In this document: piece after piece, positions 47,830 through 59,454 of the stretch
Layout: each line of letters starts with the position of its first letter
Numbering within the stretch: position 1 is the first letter of the stretch
Source: Hofstenia miamia
Lineage: Eukaryota; Xenacoelomorpha; Acoela; Hofsteniidae
Reading direction: 5' to 3'
Assembly (NCBI GenBank): GCA_900660155.1
Contig: CABFPE010000445.1
Span: forward strand, 527,394-591,393
DNA: 64,000 bases
Translations under genes and position numbers: made by a program
Notes under the pieces: generated by a model
Databases searched by the model: none
Told to the model about the DNA's origin: nothing
Seen by the model: the letters and a program-made list of their open reading frames with translations, nothing else

Positions 47830-48395
47830 TATGAATATTATGAATACAGATGCTATTAGACATTACTAAATTAAAGCTTCACAACCCTAGTATGAAAATG
47901 ACATTTACATTTTACTGTAATTATGCAGTTGCTAAAGCCGATTTATTAAAAGCTATATGATTTTTTGAAATTACAAAATTTACTAACATTTCAGCAATTC
48001 TTTGAATGTTTAATAGAAAATATTTAAAATGTCTAAAAATGATATTTCAATAAACAAGAAAAATAGAAATAAACTCTATCAGAAGTCAATTTGAAGAAAA
48101 AAACACAATTTGATCCTAAATTAAAAAATGATCTCCAAAAATTGCTTAGAATGTGTAAGACATTGATACTGCAATAAGTTACTCCTAAAGTCACCTAAAA
48201 TAATTTTATTATCTTATCAGGTTTTGGTAGATAAATTTAAAAATAGGAATTACATTATTTTTCACAAAAAAATTTATGTGTAAGTATATTAAGTATTAAC
48301 TTAGAAAAATGTTTTAGACTAAATTCCGAATAGACAGTACGGAAAATATCATTACGCCAAATTTACAAATATGGTCTAGATCTTGATCTACAAAT
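47830..48395. other. AT-rich stretch without recognised gene
   Basis: I see nothing specific between the LINE relic and the Mutator-like element. Confidence 0.35.
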
Positions 48396-48404
48396 GAGTT
48401 TGAA

Positions 48405-49670
48405 GGATGTGTCTCACTTCCCCCAAACTCACTTCCCCCAAGTCTGACGTCACAAAATATTAAATACCGTTAGAGACAACATTTCAGTGAATTTGTAATT
48501 ATATATTTAAATAAATATCTATATTTCTTTGCACTCTATTTTGATTAGTTTTATATGCAGTTAGGATTGCTGAAATACGGAATTGCAATTAAATAAATGT
48601 AAATATGTGCAATAATTATAAGCATTGACTATTTACATATTATATATGTATATTTTACCCCCGACACTGTTTAGATCTAACCTGATGATTAGAGAATTGC
48701 GTTAGCATGCCTTGTGCTGTGTAATTTCAAAATTCATAGCTAATATATAAACGCTAATTTGTTTTGTGTCATATTTACTTCGGACTAATTTCGGGTAGCT
48801 TATCTATTTCTAAAAAGTATTTTACAGATTCGTAGTGTAAGACAACACAGCCGTTTCTAATACGGAAATTACAGGTTTAAATCCTGTCGGATCTGCTTTT
48901 TGAAATGCTCCTTTATTTTTGTAAACAACAATTTGAAATAATATACCTGCAGGCGTACCAGTATAAAATAAAAATCAGAAACATTAGCGATTTTTGTTTA
49001 ACACCTGGATGATATAAATTTCTGTATTGTATTTGTAAATAGCAAACCAGTGTGATGCATTATTACGATTTTTCCAGATTCCTGGTCCCCCTCGAGTAAT
49101 ATACTCAAGTATTAACTGCTTTTAATGCAGGGGTGTCATGAGAGAGCTGACTCCCACTCATTGTTGCCAGGCTAATTCTAAATTCTAGTAAAATACATGT
49201 AAAAAATTACATTCAAAATTTTCAAAGTTATAAACAACTTCCATTACTGCTAAAAGGAATAGAATAGTCTGCCAGGACAAACAACGCATATTATCTGATC
49301 GGGAAATTTATCAGATATATAATAAACAATTAGCAAACAAACAAATTACGAATGAACGCGAAAAAATTAATTACTCATTACAATAAAGTACAAAAATAAT
49401 AAACATAATTAAATTTCTATTTTAAATCTAAACAGATTTTCGAAAGCTGCTAAATATTTACTAAATGCAAATGGCGAACCTCAACATTTACATTTATTTA
49501 ATTGCAATTCCGTATTTCAGCAATCTTAACCTCATATAAAACTAATCAAAATAGAGTGTAAAGAAATATAGATATTTATTTAAATATATAATTACAATTT
49601 CACTGAAATGTTGTCTCTAACGGTATTTAATATTTTGTGACGTCAGACTTGGGGGAAGTGAGACACATCC
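48405..49670. mobile_element. Mutator-like non-autonomous element, 1266 bp, with tRNA-like cargo
   Basis: The ends GGATGTGTCTCACTTCCCCC (48405) and its inverse (ending 49670) begin terminal inverted repeats of about 185-200 bp (48405-48604 and about 49486-49670). These differ mainly by an extra actcacttcccccaa copy in the left arm. Identical 9-bp flanks, gagtttgaa, lie at 48396-48404 and 49671-49679. Long TIRs with 9-bp target duplications are the hallmark of Mutator-like elements. The 880-bp core encodes no transposase but contains a tRNA-like sequence at 48826-48895. Identical target copies and well-kept arms argue for a fairly young insertion. Confidence 0.85.
48826..48895 (+). tRNA. tRNA-like sequence, anticodon CTA, inside the Mutator-like element
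   Basis: The sequence folds as a cloverleaf: acceptor AGATTCG/CGGATCT (7 bp, one G-T); D-stem GTGT/ACAC with a 6-base loop; anticodon stem CCGT/ACGG (a fifth pair is mismatched) with loop TTCTAAT (anticodon CTA at 48857-48859); variable AATT; and T-stem ACAGG/CCTGT with loop TTTAAAT, giving a B-box-like GGTTTAAATCC. A TTTTT run at 48897-48901 follows immediately, a typical RNA polymerase III stop. Against a normal tRNA: the D-loop lacks GG and the A-box is poor. CTA would read UAG, so it may be a tRNA-derived or mitochondrial-like sequence captured by the element. Confidence 0.5.
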
Positions 49671-49984
49671 GAGTTTGAACATTTTGGTTATTTATTGCTA
49701 TATTGATATAAGTACCCAGTATTCTGAATTGATTGCGGCAAAATTTTTTTGACTTCTGATTAGCCATGAGATGATTCTAGCTAACTTTGATGACATTAAA
49801 ATATAATAGATAATAATTATTGAAATTAATTCCCTTTTAATTACTGACCTTCATCTTTTCGACTATAGAAGAAAATAAGTTACATCTTAATTTTGAATTC
49901 ACTATATATTTCATTCATAACAATTTAATGCTGAAAATACACATATACAGTAAACAGTATCAATGTCCTTGCAAAAATTTTCCA

Positions 49985-50325
49985 GCCACTCATTGCATGC
50001 CCAAATCCTGTGTCAAAATGACATGTCTTTGCTAGTTCAATTCATCACAAATTTCCCATGCTGTCAAATGGCAATCATCCATTATGAGTTTATTCACATT
50101 GTTGATTACAACTTCATTGCAGCACATCAATCACACACCAGATCAGAAGTCACTGTTCTCAGATGTTCAACCTTCCTTGAACCTGTTATACCATTCTTTT
50201 ATCTGTGTGATGCTCATGGATTCATCAAGAAAAGCCTGTTGTATTTTTCGAATTATTTCCATTTGAGTTTCACCAGACTGTTGACAAAATTTGATACAGT
50301 AGTGCTGTTCTAATTGTTCTGCCAT
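49985..50325 (-). mobile_element. mariner transposase N-terminal fragment
   Basis: From an ATG at 50323-50325 the minus strand reads MAEQLEQHYCIKFCQQSGET, then IRKIQQAFLDESMSITQIKE and WYNRFKEG, followed by a stop. This is the paired helix-turn-helix start of insect mariner (SETMAR-like) transposases. Further down, CNEVVINNVNKLIMDD and LTAWEICDEL continue the match. The catalytic domain is absent and no inverted repeats were found. Confidence 0.8.
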
Positions 50326-51727
50326 CACTGATTAAATTGAAGAAATCAAAATTCGCCTAAATTAAAATTATCACTTTATTCAAATGTCTTGTGTTTTGGA
50401 TATTACATTGAATTCAAGCAAAGCAAGTTTAAACACACATTTGAGAATTTTTTCATCATTCTAAATTCATTTCATTAAAAGTTAGATACTATGGTTGAAT
50501 ACTATTTAGACAGAACTCATAAATAAACAAAAAATAATTGGTATTTTTAATTGACAGTGATGAAAGTTAAGTTAATAAAATGATAAGTCTATGTGCTGTA
50601 GTAGAAGCAAGTCTATCAATATCAGTATCAGAATGGTGAATTTGTAGCACCATAAGGGATTAAAGGCATTTGAAGCTCTGATTCCAGTCAAAGTATGTTC
50701 CAATTTTTAAAAGCAACATTCAGCTTCAGCAGTTGTGATAGGAATGTTTGCGTCAATTTCTACTTATTCTGACTTCTTTACTTATCCACCAAATACAATC
50801 AGAGCTGAATTTGAATTTTGGTACAGGAAATGGAGAAGACTTCCAAAGGAGTAGCAGCACTTGATCGGAACACCCTCAATAATGTTTCTCCAATGGCTAC
50901 TTCAATTGAACTTACTTCATCTTCCTGATTAATACTTCTGATACCAGTTAATGATTTAAACTCTGCAAAAATGTCGAAAATTAAAATGACGTGTTCATAA
51001 CAATGCCACTGATCATTCTCATCAAGCAGCCCATATCAAATTACTACAGCCATCTTTTCATAATTTACTTTATCTGTGGTCTCATTGGCAATGATAGCCC
51101 AAAATTTGGCTTTCCTGACTTGTGATAATACTTTTACCATAGACACTGCAGAACTAATCAGAGCAATTTGTATATCAGCAGACTGGTAGATAGCATTTCC
51201 TTAAAAGGTTTCAACATGCTTCTATAAGGCACAATCAACAGAACAGATGTAGAAGCATAATTGAGTGTAGAAATTCCATCATTATTATTTGGTTCTTTTC
51301 CATCAGAAGATATTGTTTCACTTCCCCTAGAATGGCCAAGTAAAACTATGTTTTGATTACCATAGAGCAGAATTGTAATAACTATTGAAGCTAAACTTTT
51401 TCTGTTTTCTTCAAAAGCTATTTTATGGGCAGTGTCCAAACTACTCCTTATTTCATTATTCTTATGTTATAAAAGTATCTTGAAAACTCTTAATTGCTAG
51501 AATATTGTCCTGGCAGAACTTTGTCTCTTGATGGCTTGTCAGTGCAGCTTCAATTCCAGTCAAATGACAACCTTGTCTAGAGGTTTTAATGTCAAGGTTT
51601 CTTGGAAATATTCCAACTCTATATGACATACCACCACATGCTTTAAAAACTGCTCCTTCATGGTCAAGCACTTGACTCACAGCAAGCCATGTAAAATTAG
51701 CCAAGTGTGTTGGAAGAAGGCAGAGTC

Positions 51728-52000
51728 TATCCCAAATAACAATTTAAGGACTAAACAACATTGTTTTGTGTTGTTATTTGGTTGTTTTATGTATTAAAAA
51801 TAATGTTGTTTTAACGTCAAAATGGTACCATTTCATTGATAAAAAATGTTGCTTCAACAATGTCACATTAGGTTGCTTTTTTGTTGTTTTTTATGAATGA
51901 AAAAATCAATACTTTAAGGTCATAACAACACTGTGTTATGTTGTCACATGATTGTTTAAACATTACTTAATATGCAAAACAACATTTTATATTGCTAAGC
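51728..52000. repeat. GTTGTT-rich block, possible MITE
   Basis: From tatcccaaataacaattt onward the sequence is strikingly enriched in GTTGTT/AACAACA words (ttgttttgtgttgttatttg and similar) for about 270 bases. It is unlike the surrounding hAT relic. Ends and target copies are unclear. Confidence 0.4.
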
Positions 52001-52380
52001 AGTTCAAGCATTGCTGCTTAAGCAAACAAGCCCAATAAAGGGCAAACCATTAATTTTTCAGATACTGTCAAACATTTTCAATACAAACTTTGGTTAAACA
52101 TTTGAATGAATGTCTTGTTTATAAATGATAACAATGAGCATAAAAATCTAACAAATTCAACAAAAATTTAAAAATCTAAAACTAAGTACAACTGTGAAAT
52201 AGTACTTTCTTAAATTGTGAAGAATATCTTCTGCTCAAAAATAACTTTTTTATTTAGCAAACAATTTCATTTGGCAGATATTCATGAATAAATTATTTTA
52301 AAAATTCACTTATCTGGTATATTATAATTTTCACAAATTTAAAATTTCAAAATGTTTTGCAAATCCTTCTTTTATATTTT

Positions 52381-52542
52381 TTAGATATAGCTATATAGAG
52401 ATGATAGAAATTGCAATTGTTTTTGTACAACCTGAGATTGTCCTATCCTAGAAATGTATATTTTTTAGATATAGCTATATAGAGATGTTAGAAATTGCAA
52501 TTGTTTTTGTACAACCTGAGATTTTCCTATCCTAGATATGTA
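52381..52542. repeat. 84-bp tandem duplication
   Basis: The unit starting ttagatatagctatatagag at 52381 is repeated from 52465 with a handful of substitutions. The second copy is cut near its end by insertion of the Tc1 element at a TA. Confidence 0.85.
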
Positions 52543-53874
52543 CAGTAGGGGACAAATTATTATGAACACCTACGATTTTTTAGTTTTTTATGTATATATC
52601 ATAAACCAAGGAGTTATTATTGCACAAAGTCATACATATTTGTACTAATAATTAGGTTTTTGCCTTGGCAATAGATGATACATACCTAAGCTATATTGAG
52701 TCAATAAATGCACTGTAATTCTGTAAGTATATACAGTCTCATTTGTTAACACATATAGACAAATCTATGGAATAACAGATACAGAACACAGAGAAGCACT
52801 GAACACATAGATAGAAATCAAACCTAGTTGAACGAGGAGATGAAGTTTCAAAACATACAGTGCACCGCCAACTCAATAGTCTTGGTTGTCAATCTGTCAC
52901 ACCTTGCAGAGTACCTCGTTTGACACCAGCAATAATGAAGGAGCACTTGAATTTGCTCGGCAGCATGCAGATTGGACTCAAGAGCATTGGAGGCGCGTTT
53001 CTTTCATTGAGGAAAGTATTTTTGAGTGCCAGGATGCTCATAGGAGCAAAGTGTGACAGATTCCAGGTACAGTTCTTCCAACTCGTCCAGTTGTAACCAT
53101 CCAACAAAGGTTATGATTTGGGGGCATCATCACAAATAAAGGATCTGGACGACTTCATATCTGTGAGGGCATGATGACTGCTCCAAAATACTGAGAAGTC
53201 ATTCGGAATAATGCCATCCCACAGTTACTGACTGGTATGATACTCCTGATGACTGTGTCTTCATGAATGATGGAGCACCATGCCACAAAGCCAAGATGGT
53301 TTCCCAGTTCTTAGAAAAGAAGAGAATTAAAGTGCTTCCATGGCCTAGTAATAGCCCAGACCTCAACCCAATTGAGAATATTTTGGTGTATTCTTAAAGC
53401 AAAATTGGCAAGGCATTCATATGTGACCAAGAATCAACTTACTGCTGCTATTCTTGAAGCATGGTATCATGATGAGAATTTCTTGGAGAAGATCAGGACT
53501 TCTATTGATAGCATGCCAGCCAGGATACAAGCCAAAGGAGGACTTACAAAGTATTAGTATATTATCTTCAAAAGGATTGTCATGATAGTTTTACATAATT
53601 TGTAAACTATATTTTGTAATTTTGTATCATGAAAAACTCTATTTGTGAATTTCTATTACTTCCATTTAATACTCATATATTTCTAGTCTATTGCAGTGAT
53701 GTACTTTTATTGGCTCATCAGCTTGGGGGTACGTATCTTTACATTGCCTAAGATAAAAACTCAATTATTATAACTAAATTTGTATGATTATGCATATTAA
53801 TAAGTTGTTGGTTTATGATATATCCAAGAAAAACCAAAAAATCATAGGTGTTCATAATAATTTGTCCCCTACTG
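52543..53874 (+). mobile_element. Tc1-like transposon, 1332 bp, complete ends
   Basis: Terminal inverted repeats of about 65 bp start CAGTAGGGGACAAATTATTA and are flanked by TA on both sides (52541-52542 and 53875-53876). The arms agree closely, suggesting a relatively recent insertion. Plus-strand transposase pieces are VHRQLNSLGCQSVTPCRVPR (HTH end), a TIQQRLW..GGIITNKG block, [20 protein letters not shown] with the second catalytic Asp, and [14 protein letters not shown] with the Glu of the DD34E triad. The frame breaks several times, so it is non-autonomous. It sits inside the hAT relic. Confidence 0.92.
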
Positions 53875-53893
53875 TATATATATATATATATAT
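53875..53893. repeat. short (TA)n tract at the Tc1 insertion site
   Basis: This is a TA run of about 19 bases at the right end of the Tc1 copy. It probably was the target sequence. Confidence 0.8.
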
Positions 53894-54599
53894 TTTCTAA
53901 GCTTGGTTTCCAGGGCTGCAGGAATAATTTACATTCTTCAGAGGATAAAGTATGTGTAACTGCATGATCAACATCATTTTCTGGAATAACACATTTTTTC
54001 TTTACTTGGTAAATTTGTTGCAGCTTCTGCCATTGCTATCACTGCTACTCTGGAAGTACTATCTTAATGTTCTTACTGCTGATTCTGCTGATATTGACAT
54101 TCATCTGACTGAGATTGTCTTTTAAAATATGGCCCTAATCTTGCTATGAAATCATAAATTTAATGAAATGCAATGGTTACTAAATGGCTTTTACACATAA
54201 GCCAGCTTAAAAATGAGAAATTACTCCTGAACTAAAATGATCTTCATCAATATTTGCAAATATTTTTTGATTTATTTAAATTTTAAAAAATGTTCAGAGG
54301 GGGATTGGGGTCGCGTTGGCCACCTTGGCCGCCCTCTGGCTACACCACTGTTAGTACTAAGTACTATGTTGCTTTTTATATCCAATAGTCTTGATAAAAT
54401 CTTTCTGTTATATCAAAAAAATTGATTCTACTTATAAAATTTGCAGAGAATGGTAACTTTCAATAAATTATTTGTTGCAATAAATGTTCAGACTTACAAA
54501 CAACAACAACAACAAAAATCTTAATTTAATCCAAAAACACATCAGATTATCAATGAAATATTCAAACAGAAAATGTTCTCAATATCCTTGATCGAAAAT

Positions 54600-55300
54600 G
54601 ACATAGATACTTCTCTCTGTTACCATGTTTGATTGCTGGCATTCTGTTTCTAAGACTTTCTGATTAATATTGGCTCCTATTTTGGAGAATGTTGTGAAGT
54701 ATATGATTGGAATTTTTCTTCTCATAAATTTCTTTATTCAGTTCTACAATAATTTGGAAAACACTTTTATAATTCTGAATTATGTGTAATCTCAGAGCAT
54801 TCTGCTGAGCTTTGTCATCTTTTCCCAAAACTGTTACTGAGGTGCTTCCCCAAGCACTGGTACAATAGCTGATAACTGGCATGACTAAGTTCTGATAGAG
54901 TAGCTCTTGTACCCCATATACTACATAATCAGTATAACATATAAATTGTTCTAGATATTCTTCTGGATAAATTCTCCACATGTTTTTTGAAGCAAAGCTA
55001 CACCTAATATTGCAGTGGATGAACTCACTGTCCTGTTGATGGCTGGTGCTTGTCTCCTGTGCTTCACTTGCATGATATTTGTCTTGTTCTCATTCAACTG
55101 CATGTTGTTTGCACTACACCATTTCCAAATGTTATTGATTAATTCATCCATGTCTGTCTCACTCAGATTGCTGTACAGAATGGTAGCATTGTCTGCAAAT
55201 TTCACTGCTTCTGCTTTGTCTAAAACTAAAGTATCCTAAATAATATTGAAAAAAATGGGTCCAAAGACAGTTCCTTCATTAACACAAAATTATAAAAAAC
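54600..55300 (-). mobile_element. LINE reverse-transcriptase fragment
   Basis: The minus strand reads KFADNATILYSNLSETDMDE (the F/YADD active-site box, here with ADN), then WCSANNMQLNENKTNIMQVK, and after a break NLVMPVISYCTSAWGST (family Y--S-W) with a C-terminal helical part. It is a 5'-truncated non-LTR element of the CR1/Jockey group. The second Asp of the active site is replaced by Asn. Confidence 0.8.
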
Positions 55301-55309
55301 TGTCATAAT

Positions 55310-56640
55310 ATGCACTTTTAGGACTGGCATACAGAACCTTTAATCAACACAACAAATCTTTTAGACCACATTTTCAAAAAATTGAGCATGAATGAGGTAT
55401 GAAGATAAATATCATTAGAAGGGTCATGCAAAATTTTATCATATGAACCTTATAACTTTTTACTACATCAAGAATAATGTTTTATCATTTAGCCTATATT
55501 ACAACCTTTTAGAATAACTTAATTTTTATGTACTTAATGCTCATATCTTATACATGCCTATTTTTATCAAAATTTGTCAATAAGATTTGCTATGTTGATT
55601 TCTAGGTTCTGTATGTCGGTTTGAAGGTTCCTTATGTCGGTAAAAACCAATGATTTTACGTAGAGTATTTAGTTCAGGCATTGTTATTTTGTTGTTTGAA
55701 GTAAGTAAAACATTTTTGAAATCCTTTTGTGTTTTTATCATAAATCTGTTTTCAACTGCATTATTTGATATATTTTATTGCTTTGTATAAAACAGTGCTA
55801 TATATAATTACAATGAGTAGAAAAGTTTATTTTTGGCAGATTATTTTCAAACTAACAAAATTTGTTCAACTTCTAGTAATCTAGTCATTGCCTCAAATAT
55901 GAGGTTGAATCCATAATGCCGGAGAAATACTGTAGCAAGAAGAGTAATTAATATTGTACGATTTGTTATTGAAACTTTCCTCAATTCTCAAGCTTTCGGA
56001 AATGTTAAGCTGTAGTTTAAGGGAATTTTTGTGAAGTTAGGATATTAAATAGTAGGTATAGAATAGGATGCACGCGGAAAAAAACAAATATAGCGTAAAA
56101 TAACAGAAATTAATAACATGTAAAAGGTGTAAGAACGTTAGACATAGACCAATAACTTAACCAAATTTGTCGCTCGCGGTATATATTTATAGACAATAGC
56201 ACAGAAAACTTGGAATTTATAGAAAATTTTTATCTATTAAAGAAATTGCAGAATATAAAAGTATATTTATGCAAATCTATTCATTTTTAGTTTAAATTAA
56301 GTTCTTACCTTAAGTGAAATTTCCAAATACATTGTTTTAAAAATAAATGTTTTAATTTCGATTATTCAATGTGCATTACTCGTATTATTATAACAACGAA
56401 TATATTAGTTTTGTTGAGTACACAATTTATTGAGGAAGTTTTTGTGTATAAATGTAGAGAATATTTGATTGAATTTTTATGAAAATTTGCAATCTTTTTT
56501 TGATAAAAATTTTCACATTATGAACATAAATCATGAATTATATATATAGGTCCGGTTCGAATGATTGAAACTAACCTTAGATTTCTTTCATGCCTCTTTG
56601 ATGAGTTTGCAACATTTTCATTACAATAAAACTTTATTTT
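55310..56640. other. AT-rich stretch without recognised gene
   Basis: No coding or transposon motif was seen. The segment near 56090-56180 (gaccaataacttaacc, then cgctcgcggtatat) loosely resembles 34990-35055 in the PARG intron, which may reflect an unclassified dispersed repeat. Confidence 0.3.
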
Positions 56641-56645
56641 CAGCC

Positions 56646-56778
56646 TATATATATATATATATATATAATANNNNNNNNNNNNNNNNNNNNNNNNNNNNNN
56701 NNNNNNNNNNNNNNNNNNNNNNNNNNNNNNNNNNNNNNNNNNNNNNNNNNNNNNNNNNNTATATATATATATATATAT
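56646..56778. repeat. (TA)n tract containing an 89-N assembly gap
   Basis: TA repeats lie on both sides of an N run at 56671-56759. The assembly evidently failed across a long microsatellite. Confidence 0.95.
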
Positions 56779-56779
56779 A

Positions 56780-57670
56780 CTTATAGGTGACGCTTTAGTA
56801 ATTAATAGATTTCCTTTGTGCATAAAAATCTTATTAATGTACATATGTGGATTCCCACATTATTTAATGTAATAGCTAATTCTGTAAAAAAATATCTGAA
56901 TTGAATCAATCTCCTTAGGCTATTACACCTCTTTGAGGAAAATGTTAATTACATTACAACAACCAACCAACAGCTTGAAATGTCAAAATGAGATATTTCA
57001 CTAAATCTAGTAAGCAATGCGGATTTATGGAGTAAAACATAATTGCCAAATCAATTGCTTTAAAATTATGTGAAGATGAACTACGTGCTGGTAGATGCAA
57101 AACAAGTGAAATGCACGTACATTTGATTGAAAAGACAGTTAACCAAACACTACATAAGCAAAGATACAAACGTAAACTAACAAAAGGCGATTTCTGGTTT
57201 TGAATCAATTTGCGTATAACGGGTTATTGCACTACATGCTTCAATAATAAAATAATTAATAAAATTATTAGAGGATTTTCGTCGTAAAATGAAAATAAGA
57301 GGAAAGAAGCAACAATTGTTTTCGATAAATATCTAAATTTCCTTTTTTAGATCTGTAAGTATGCTTAGTTTTTAGTCCAATCAGAGCTATGTAATTTTTT
57401 TTAGAAGTTTTTTGGTTGATTTCATTTTTATTTGACAGCAGCATTTTCCAATTAAGTAGGTGTTCGATAGTCTGCAATCTTCTTACCTATATGAAGTGTT
57501 GTTCAAATTTTCGTTATTCTCGTTGCAGATTCGAATTACATATTTTCTACTATTGACATCTATTTAGCATTATTCTTTAAAATGCCATTTAATTCTGCAC
57601 CTTTTTCAAGAAAAGATTTTTGAACTTCAAAATTCGAGTAAATGTTTACCTCATGTTGTCACTCTCTAAT

Positions 57671-57702
<32 letters not shown>

Positions 57703-59450
57703 TTTTTTCTAAATGATTGTTATAATATCTAGTAAAATTTTATTTCGATTTTATACAATATGATATATGGTGAACCAAAACTCAACTTTGCAAAACACTG
57801 CCATTGGATTGCTCGCTGTTGTAAAGTTTGCTATTGTGATTTCACTTGCTTTTCCACTAACTCTTTATATAAGTTTAGTATTGGATTTAAGAATCCAGGG
57901 TAATTAATCAACTGTGGGGAATTTTGAGACCAAGAGCACGGCTAGAACTACTAAAAGCACATTTTTTGAGATTTGTTCTAAAAAATATTTTGGGTTTTTG
58001 CTCGAATAATGTAGTGTTCGAGTTCTTTTGAAAATACTGCATAATAATTTTGAAGTTTTCTTGTTTAACATAATTGTTGAACCGTGTACAGAGTATAAGA
58101 TTAAAATTAATACAACATACGTGCGATGCAAAATGGCGTGTTTTAAAAAATTTCTTTTTATTAAAAGAGGGGAACATATACAAACTATTATAATATTCAA
58201 TGTGTAAATATTACGCATATAGAGATCCTTTTTAAAGTTCTTTGAACACTACTCCACGACATTTCCGTTGCTTCACTGCGTGCTTCGATAGATACATGTT
58301 TGTTTTCCTAAACTAATAATGGAATATTTTCAAGGTATTCGTCTGTTCTTGATGTCCTTTCACTCCCACCCCCTTCTATTCTCTTTCTTCATCTCTAAAT
58401 TTTTTAGTTATATTTCGTACACTTTTCTGGCTCCATACATTGTCTTCCCCAGACTGTGCTTAATAAATGGTAGATTTCACAAGATATACGACCGGTTGTT
58501 ATATTCTCGAAGTTGCTTAGTAGGCTTTAATGTGTAGTAGAAACATGCATGCTGTTGTACATAAAAAATCCAAGTAGGTTTTTGCCAGCGCTGTACACGG
58601 GTGAACAATGCAGTGGCTTATCCAAACTTTCTGCTTCAGTAGTCGCTTTTGCATTTTTGAAGATGAAAGTCCACCACCTTTCACTAAATGTGTGCTTTCC
58701 TGTCACTTTAAAACGATCGATGCTACCACGTAATGTCTTTACAGTGCAAACTGGGTGTTTCGTGCTTTAGATTGTTTCCTCTATATGGACAAAGTACAAT
58801 GGCTTCTATTGTTGAGTCGTTGCATTTTTAATAGCAATGCAAAAGAGCAGCTCCTATCTTAGCATTCATATTCATTAACATCAAACAGAATTTTTGCATC
58901 AGATTAAATAATCTAGAGATGGCTAAATATGACAACAACTGCAGTTTTCCTATAGCTCATTCAATAAGAAATACTAAAAACGAGATTAATCGTGACCTTT
59001 CTCTTGAATTTCTCCTAAAACAACATACTTGTAATATTCTTCCATCATTAGGGCACATTAAAATTTTTTCGCTGTTTTAGAACAGCCTTATCAAATTAGA
59101 AGCAACAATTTAATTGGAACTCATGGACAAATTCTTAATACATTTTTCCTGAAATATGAAAATTGTTTATCGAATAAATCAATCCAATAATTTTGACAAC
59201 TCAGGGTATTTATTCTGAATGCGTTTGTTTAAATTTATATTAATATATCCGTAGGTAATTAATGCAAATCTTTCAGGAAACGGAATTTAATAAAAATCAA
59301 TGTGTGATCTCCTCATCATGGGATTGCTATACATGAGAACAAACAATTGTGATGATTTCAGATGTGCATCAGAACTTAATGGATAACTAACATTCATAAT
59401 CTGATTTCCTAGTGATTGTATTGTTTATACATTGATTGACGACAATATTT
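56780..59450. other. AT-rich stretch without recognised gene
   Basis: It contains an (AC)n(AT)n microsatellite at 57671-57703. Open frames at 56954-57208, 57904-58218 and 58319-58770 have no recognisable domains. The 58549-58770 region is open on both strands and is not convincing. Confidence 0.35.
57671..57703. repeat. (AC)n(AT)n microsatellite
   Basis: This is an AC run of about 22 bases passing into an AT run. Confidence 0.95.
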
Positions 59451-59454
59451 CGGT

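Larger units (their letters stand above)
50600..54350 (-). mobile_element. hAT element relic (ZMYM1-like transposase), interrupted by Tc1
   Basis: The element's left end, CAGTGGTGTAGCCAGAGG on the minus strand, lies at 54333-54350 and is followed by C/G-rich subterminal DNA. Transposase remains run downward from about 54170. Between about 51070 and 51440, RKSLASIVITILLYGNQN and VRKAKFWAIIANETTDK match the DUF4371 region (family ...ADETTD). The reading below continues, broken by several stops, to about 50800. A Tc1 element (52543-53874) and a GTTGTT-rich block (51728-52000) interrupt it. No right end was seen. Confidence 0.65.

Noticed and set aside
58549-58770. Region open on both strands, considered as a small gene
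   Set aside because: Neither translation shows a known domain, splice signals or a convincing start context.
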